From: Sulfurimonas sp. | GTDB taxonomy: Bacteria > Campylobacterota > Campylobacteria > Campylobacterales > Sulfurimonadaceae | Length of the DNA stretch: 55,242 nt | Assembly: GCA_026988235.1 (NCBI GenBank) | Contig: JALSLQ010000038.1 | Span: forward strand, 1 to 55,242 | Direction: 5' to 3' | Shown: one piece after another, positions 52,394-55,242 of the stretch | How the letters are laid out: every line of letters starts with the position of its first letter | How positions within the stretch are numbered: position 1 is the stretch's first letter | Translations under genes and position numbers: made by a program | The notes under the pieces: model-generated | What the model saw: only the letters and a program-made list of their open reading frames with translations | What the model was told of the DNA's origin: nothing | Database searches by the model: none

Positions 52394-53273
52394 CATTCAG
52401 TTTACCTTCTTTAATTTTTACCTCTAAATCCAAAAGGGAAAGAGGGAGTCCAAAATCTTCAATTTTTACATAATCTTTCAATGTAACAAGCAATGAAGTT
52501 GCTCCATCTGCTAATAAAATCTCTTGAAGTTCTGCTTTTGTGAAACTGTGATGATCTTCAAAATAATTTTTTGCTACAACAGTCGGCAAATATTTATCTA
52601 ATCGTTGTGGTCTTGCTATTGCAGTTACTAGGCTCATTCTAGATGTCGGGTTGTTTACATGTACCTCTCTTACAAAGTCAATCCCCTCTTTCACGACAAC
52701 TGCCTCTTTTGTTTTGTATAATCTCTCTCTATATGGTCCAGATGGAAGACAAGCATTGTTTTTTGTTTGTACATCTATTAAAATATCTAACTTTTTAATG
52801 TCATGTTTTGAATAAGCATCATCTAAAAATACAATTTTACAGCCTAACTCTTTTGCTTTTTGTAGTGCTATTTTTCTATCTTCACTGACTATGACAGTTG
52901 CTTGAGAGAGTTTTTTTGCATATATCATCGCCTCATCACCGCTTTGTTGTACATTACATGTAACAACACCTCGTTCTTTGACAACAATCATCCCTTTTGA
53001 TGCTCGTCCATATCCACGCAAAATAATTGCCGGTTTTTTATACTTTTGTGCAAGTGCCGTAACAAGTGGCGTTTTTCCGCTACCGCCTACGGTCAAATTG
53101 CCAATACTTACTATACTTACACCAAAGTCTTGGGGCTTTGAAAGTTTGTATCGTAAATACATCACAAAACAATAAAGCCAACTCAGAGGAAGCAGAAGAA
53201 AAGAAAGGAGTTTCTGCAAAGATTTTGGATTGTAGAAATACTCTTCAACCCAAAAAACAAAAGCTTTTTTCAA
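52371..53273 (-). CDS. lpxK: Tetraacyldisaccharide 4'-kinase
   Basis: A 300-residue inner-membrane kinase phosphorylating the lipid A disaccharide. An N-terminal membrane helix (about 22-42) precedes the Walker A motif NLTVGGSGKTPLV (about 58-70), then GYGRASKG and VFLDDAYSKHDI (family DDGxQH). The start appears to be TTG at 53273, 5 nt after the aminotransferase stop. The last nine residues (LNAFSEPRF) and the TAA are encoded by repeat sequence (52371-52400), so the natural C-terminus was replaced or slightly extended by a REP insertion. The catalytic part looks whole. Confidence 0.93.
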   Translation of the reverse strand: MKKAFVFWVEEYFYNPKSLQKLLSFLLLPLSWLYCFVMYLRYKLSKPQDFGVSIVSIGNLTVGGSGKTPLVTALAQKYKKPAIILRGYGRASKGMIVVKERGVVTCNVQQSGDEAMIYAKKLSQATVIVSEDRKIALQKAKELGCKIVFLDDAYSKHDIKKLDILIDVQTKNNACLPSGPYRERLYKTKEAVVVKEGIDFVREVHVNNPTSRMSLVTAIARPQRLDKYLPTVVAKNYFEDHHSFTKAELQEILLADGATSLLVTLKDYVKIEDFGLPLSLLDLEVKIKEGKLNAFSEPRF

Positions 53274-53278
53274 AAGAA

Positions 53279-54415
53279 TTAAACTCTTGTTTTTGCTATT
53301 TTTTTAATTTTACTTATAACAGTCTTCACATCTTCATCACGTATACTCGGATAATTTGGCAAAGAAAGTACCTGCTGAAAGGAACGCAATGCTACAGGAA
53401 AATCATTGACCCGCAAAGCATATTTAGTTTTATAGTATATTAAAAGATGCAATGGAATATAATGCAATCCTGTTCCAATACCCTCTTCTTTAAGCGCTAC
53501 TGCAAAAGAGTCACGATTTTTATCTATTTTTATAATATACAGGGAAAAAGAATTTTCTTCATTACTCATGTCTGGAATTGTAATATGATCAACCCCTTGA
53601 AGTGCTTCACTGTACATTAAGGCAATTTCTTTTTGTCGTACTATATTTGCATCTTGTTCTTTTACTTGTGCACGAATATACGCAGCATTTAAATCACTTA
53701 ACGAATAATCATTCCCGATGTCTGTTACATCATAAATATATTCCAAAGCATCTTCATTTCGAACCATAGCATGATTTGCCAACAGGCGTGCTCTTTGCAT
53801 AATATCTTCATCATTACTCACAAGCATTCCACCGTTACAAATATTTTTCTTTAAATGTGGAGAAAAATTAAAACAAACTATATCTGCACCGGTTGCCCCT
53901 ATTTCTTTTCCCTTATAAGTCGTACCCAAAGCATCACTAGCATCTTCAACAATTTTAACACCATAAATAGCAGCCATAGAATAGACTCTATCCAAATCTA
54001 CAGTAACCCCACCCAAATGAGTAAGAATCACAGCTTTTAGTTTTTTTGACTTATTTTCTTCTAAATAATTTTCCAATTTTTCAAGATTTATATTATAAGA
54101 ATCTTCTGCAATATCAATAAAAACTGGTTCAGCATCAAAATGACGAACAACTTCAGGTACACTTGGGTGTGCATTTACACTACAAATAACTTTGTCACCT
54201 CGTTTAAGTTCAAGGGCAAGCATAGCAAGATGAAGTGCTGATGTTCCGTGAGAAGTGGCAAGTGTGTATTTGGCACCGACATAATCGCGAAATTCTTCTT
54301 CAAGCTTTTGTACCTGATGTATCTCTTCGCCATCGAGTGCATCTCTTACATTTGAATGTGCATCTCTCGAACTTTCATATTTGTGAAACGGTATAGTTAA
54401 TTCTTCTTTTTTCAT
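53279..54415 (-). CDS. DegT/DnrJ/EryC1/StrS family aminotransferase
   Basis: A 378-residue PLP-dependent enzyme of the sugar-aminotransferase family. SHGTSALHLAML binds cofactor phosphate, EDASDALG gives the PLP-ring aspartate, and FSPHLKKNICNGGM contains the Schiff-base lysine (near 190). Members put an amino group on nucleotide-linked keto-sugars for surface polysaccharides, glycoproteins or lipid A. AAGGAG precedes the ATG. It lies between nadE and lpxK; placement beside lpxK suggests a lipid A or surface-sugar role, but this is inference. Confidence 0.9.
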   Translation of the reverse strand: MKKEELTIPFHKYESSRDAHSNVRDALDGEEIHQVQKLEEEFRDYVGAKYTLATSHGTSALHLAMLALELKRGDKVICSVNAHPSVPEVVRHFDAEPVFIDIAEDSYNINLEKLENYLEENKSKKLKAVILTHLGGVTVDLDRVYSMAAIYGVKIVEDASDALGTTYKGKEIGATGADIVCFNFSPHLKKNICNGGMLVSNDEDIMQRARLLANHAMVRNEDALEYIYDVTDIGNDYSLSDLNAAYIRAQVKEQDANIVRQKEIALMYSEALQGVDHITIPDMSNEENSFSLYIIKIDKNRDSFAVALKEEGIGTGLHYIPLHLLIYYKTKYALRVNDFPVALRSFQQVLSLPNYPSIRDEDVKTVISKIKKIAKTRV

Positions 54416-54434
54416 ATCTTGCTCCTTATTTTTC

Positions 54435-55241
54435 TTACAATGTTATATCACGCGGATAATTAAAATCATGATTAAGTGTTCTTGATGTCAGCTTTGCAAT
54501 CACAGGCATCTTTCTTTTAAAATGATTTTTAAAAATTCTTTTTATTATCATATCTAGCATTTTTGCATCAATCCCTCTCTCTATAACTTTTTCACGAGAG
54601 AGTCTTTCATCTACATAAAGTTTCATCGCCTCATCAAGTTCGGCATAGGTGTAACCCAAATCGGCTTCATCGCTTTGACCACTCCACAAATCAGCCGAAG
54701 GCGGTTTTTCAATAATACTTTTGCTTACATGTAAGTAGTCTGCCAATTCAAATACTTCACTCTTGTATAAATCGCCTATGGGATTAACAGCCGATGCTAA
54801 ATCTCCATAGAGTGTTCCATACCCAAGCATCAATTCGCTCTTATTACTTGTGCCCAACACTAAAGCATTTTCACGCGCTGAAATGTCAAACAAGGTTGCC
54901 ATACGCATGCGAGATGAAAAATTGCCTTTTCGCAGGTTATCTAAATCTTCATTCATCTTTTCATAAGAACGAAGCATCGGCTCAATACTACATGTAATAG
55001 TATTCAAACCAAAATCTCTGCAGAGTTCATCAGCATCATCCAAAGAACTTTGCGATGAATAGTGTGAAGGCATTTTAACGCACAACAAATCATTTCCAAA
55101 TGCTTTTTGAGCCAAAACAGCAACCACGGCAGAGTCTAACCCGCCACTTAAACCGACTAGCACTTTTTTTATTCCCGTTTTTTTGACTTCATTTTCTAAA
55201 AAAAGTATTAAGTAATCGCTAATCTGTGAATATTTGCCCAT
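54435..55241 (-). CDS. nadE: NAD+ synthase, ammonia-type
   Basis: A 268-residue N-type ATP pyrophosphatase that amidates deamido-NAD. The P-loop VGLSGGLDSAVVA is at about 28-40, with SNKSELMLGYGTLYGDLAS and the C-terminal RDITL tail typical of NadE. There is no nitrilase-type glutaminase domain, so ammonia is the likely nitrogen donor. The ATG at 55241 is the second-last base of the window, so any upstream ribosome site is unseen, but the N-terminus (KYSQISDYLILFLENEVKK) fits a complete protein. Confidence 0.94.
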   Translation of the reverse strand: MGKYSQISDYLILFLENEVKKTGIKKVLVGLSGGLDSAVVAVLAQKAFGNDLLCVKMPSHYSSQSSLDDADELCRDFGLNTITCSIEPMLRSYEKMNEDLDNLRKGNFSSRMRMATLFDISARENALVLGTSNKSELMLGYGTLYGDLASAVNPIGDLYKSEVFELADYLHVSKSIIEKPPSADLWSGQSDEADLGYTYAELDEAMKLYVDERLSREKVIERGIDAKMLDMIIKRIFKNHFKRKMPVIAKLTSRTLNHDFNYPRDITL

Positions 55242-55242
55242 T

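Noticed and set aside
1-55242. tRNA or rRNA genes
   Set aside because: All gaps over about 40 nt were read on both strands; none showed a cloverleaf with TTCRA or a CCA end, or rRNA conserved stretches.

Overview
The window is AT-rich, gene-dense bacterial DNA whose gene content and order point to a Campylobacterota member of the Sulfurimonas type. From memory, long blocks match Campylobacter jejuni order: murF–hydrolase–ddl–ruvA–FapA-like–murJ–cysS, then pyrD–M16 peptidase–dapA–SDR (near Cj0795–Cj0807); serA–hypothetical–rpsA–ispH–aroA–pheT–pheS–HIT (near Cj0891–Cj0898); ubiD–hemC–…–proS–hemA–prenyl synthase–DUF2018 (near Cj0546–Cj0539); and nadE/lpxK (near Cj0810–0811). No rRNA, tRNA, CRISPR array, transposase or prophage gene was seen.

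Layout. 1–8545: cell-wall and housekeeping genes (membrane part of murF, a hydrolase, ddl, ruvA, a FapA/DUF342 protein, murJ, cysS, an rRNA-methyltransferase-like gene). 8552–17500: a lineage-specific insert in the conserved block, with a membrane PAS-GGDEF-EAL protein, a cytochrome bd operon (DUF4492, cydA, cydB and a 50-aa single-helix protein ending in a terminator), a DJ-1/PfpI protein, and a substrate-binding lipoprotein coupled to a second GGDEF-EAL sensor that is frameshifted at a T7 run. 17535–19885: pyrD and an M16 peptidase. 20009–26419: a second insert, a four-gene operon of LolA-like protein, SPOR-like/beta-barrel outer-membrane protein, MMPL/RND transporter and a fused PlsC-like/OlsB-like acyltransferase; I read it as a candidate ornithine-lipid synthesis and envelope lipid-transport system. 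26465–28129: dapA and a FabL-like reductase.

28386–38123 holds serA, a membrane-anchored hypothetical, rpsA, ispH, aroA, pheT, pheS and a HIT protein; 38150–40435 has osmC-like, argH and a small cytochrome c; 40536–49124 is a nine-gene minus-strand operon for heme, menaquinone and polyprenyl synthesis plus proS; argB follows. A DUF308 membrane protein and an APC permease (50370–52204) lie between two repeat clusters, then lpxK, a DegT/DnrJ-type aminotransferase and nadE, all on the minus strand.

Two sequence-level signals are not explained by genes. One is a family of REP/BIME-like composite palindromes in three intergenic clusters (28164–28360, 50176–50291, 52199–52400); the last forms a ~100-nt tandem repeat that supplies the stop codons of both flanking convergent genes. 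The other is the palindrome TACATGTA, which I count about 21 times where about two would be expected, often as TTACATGTAA. Both are counts by eye.
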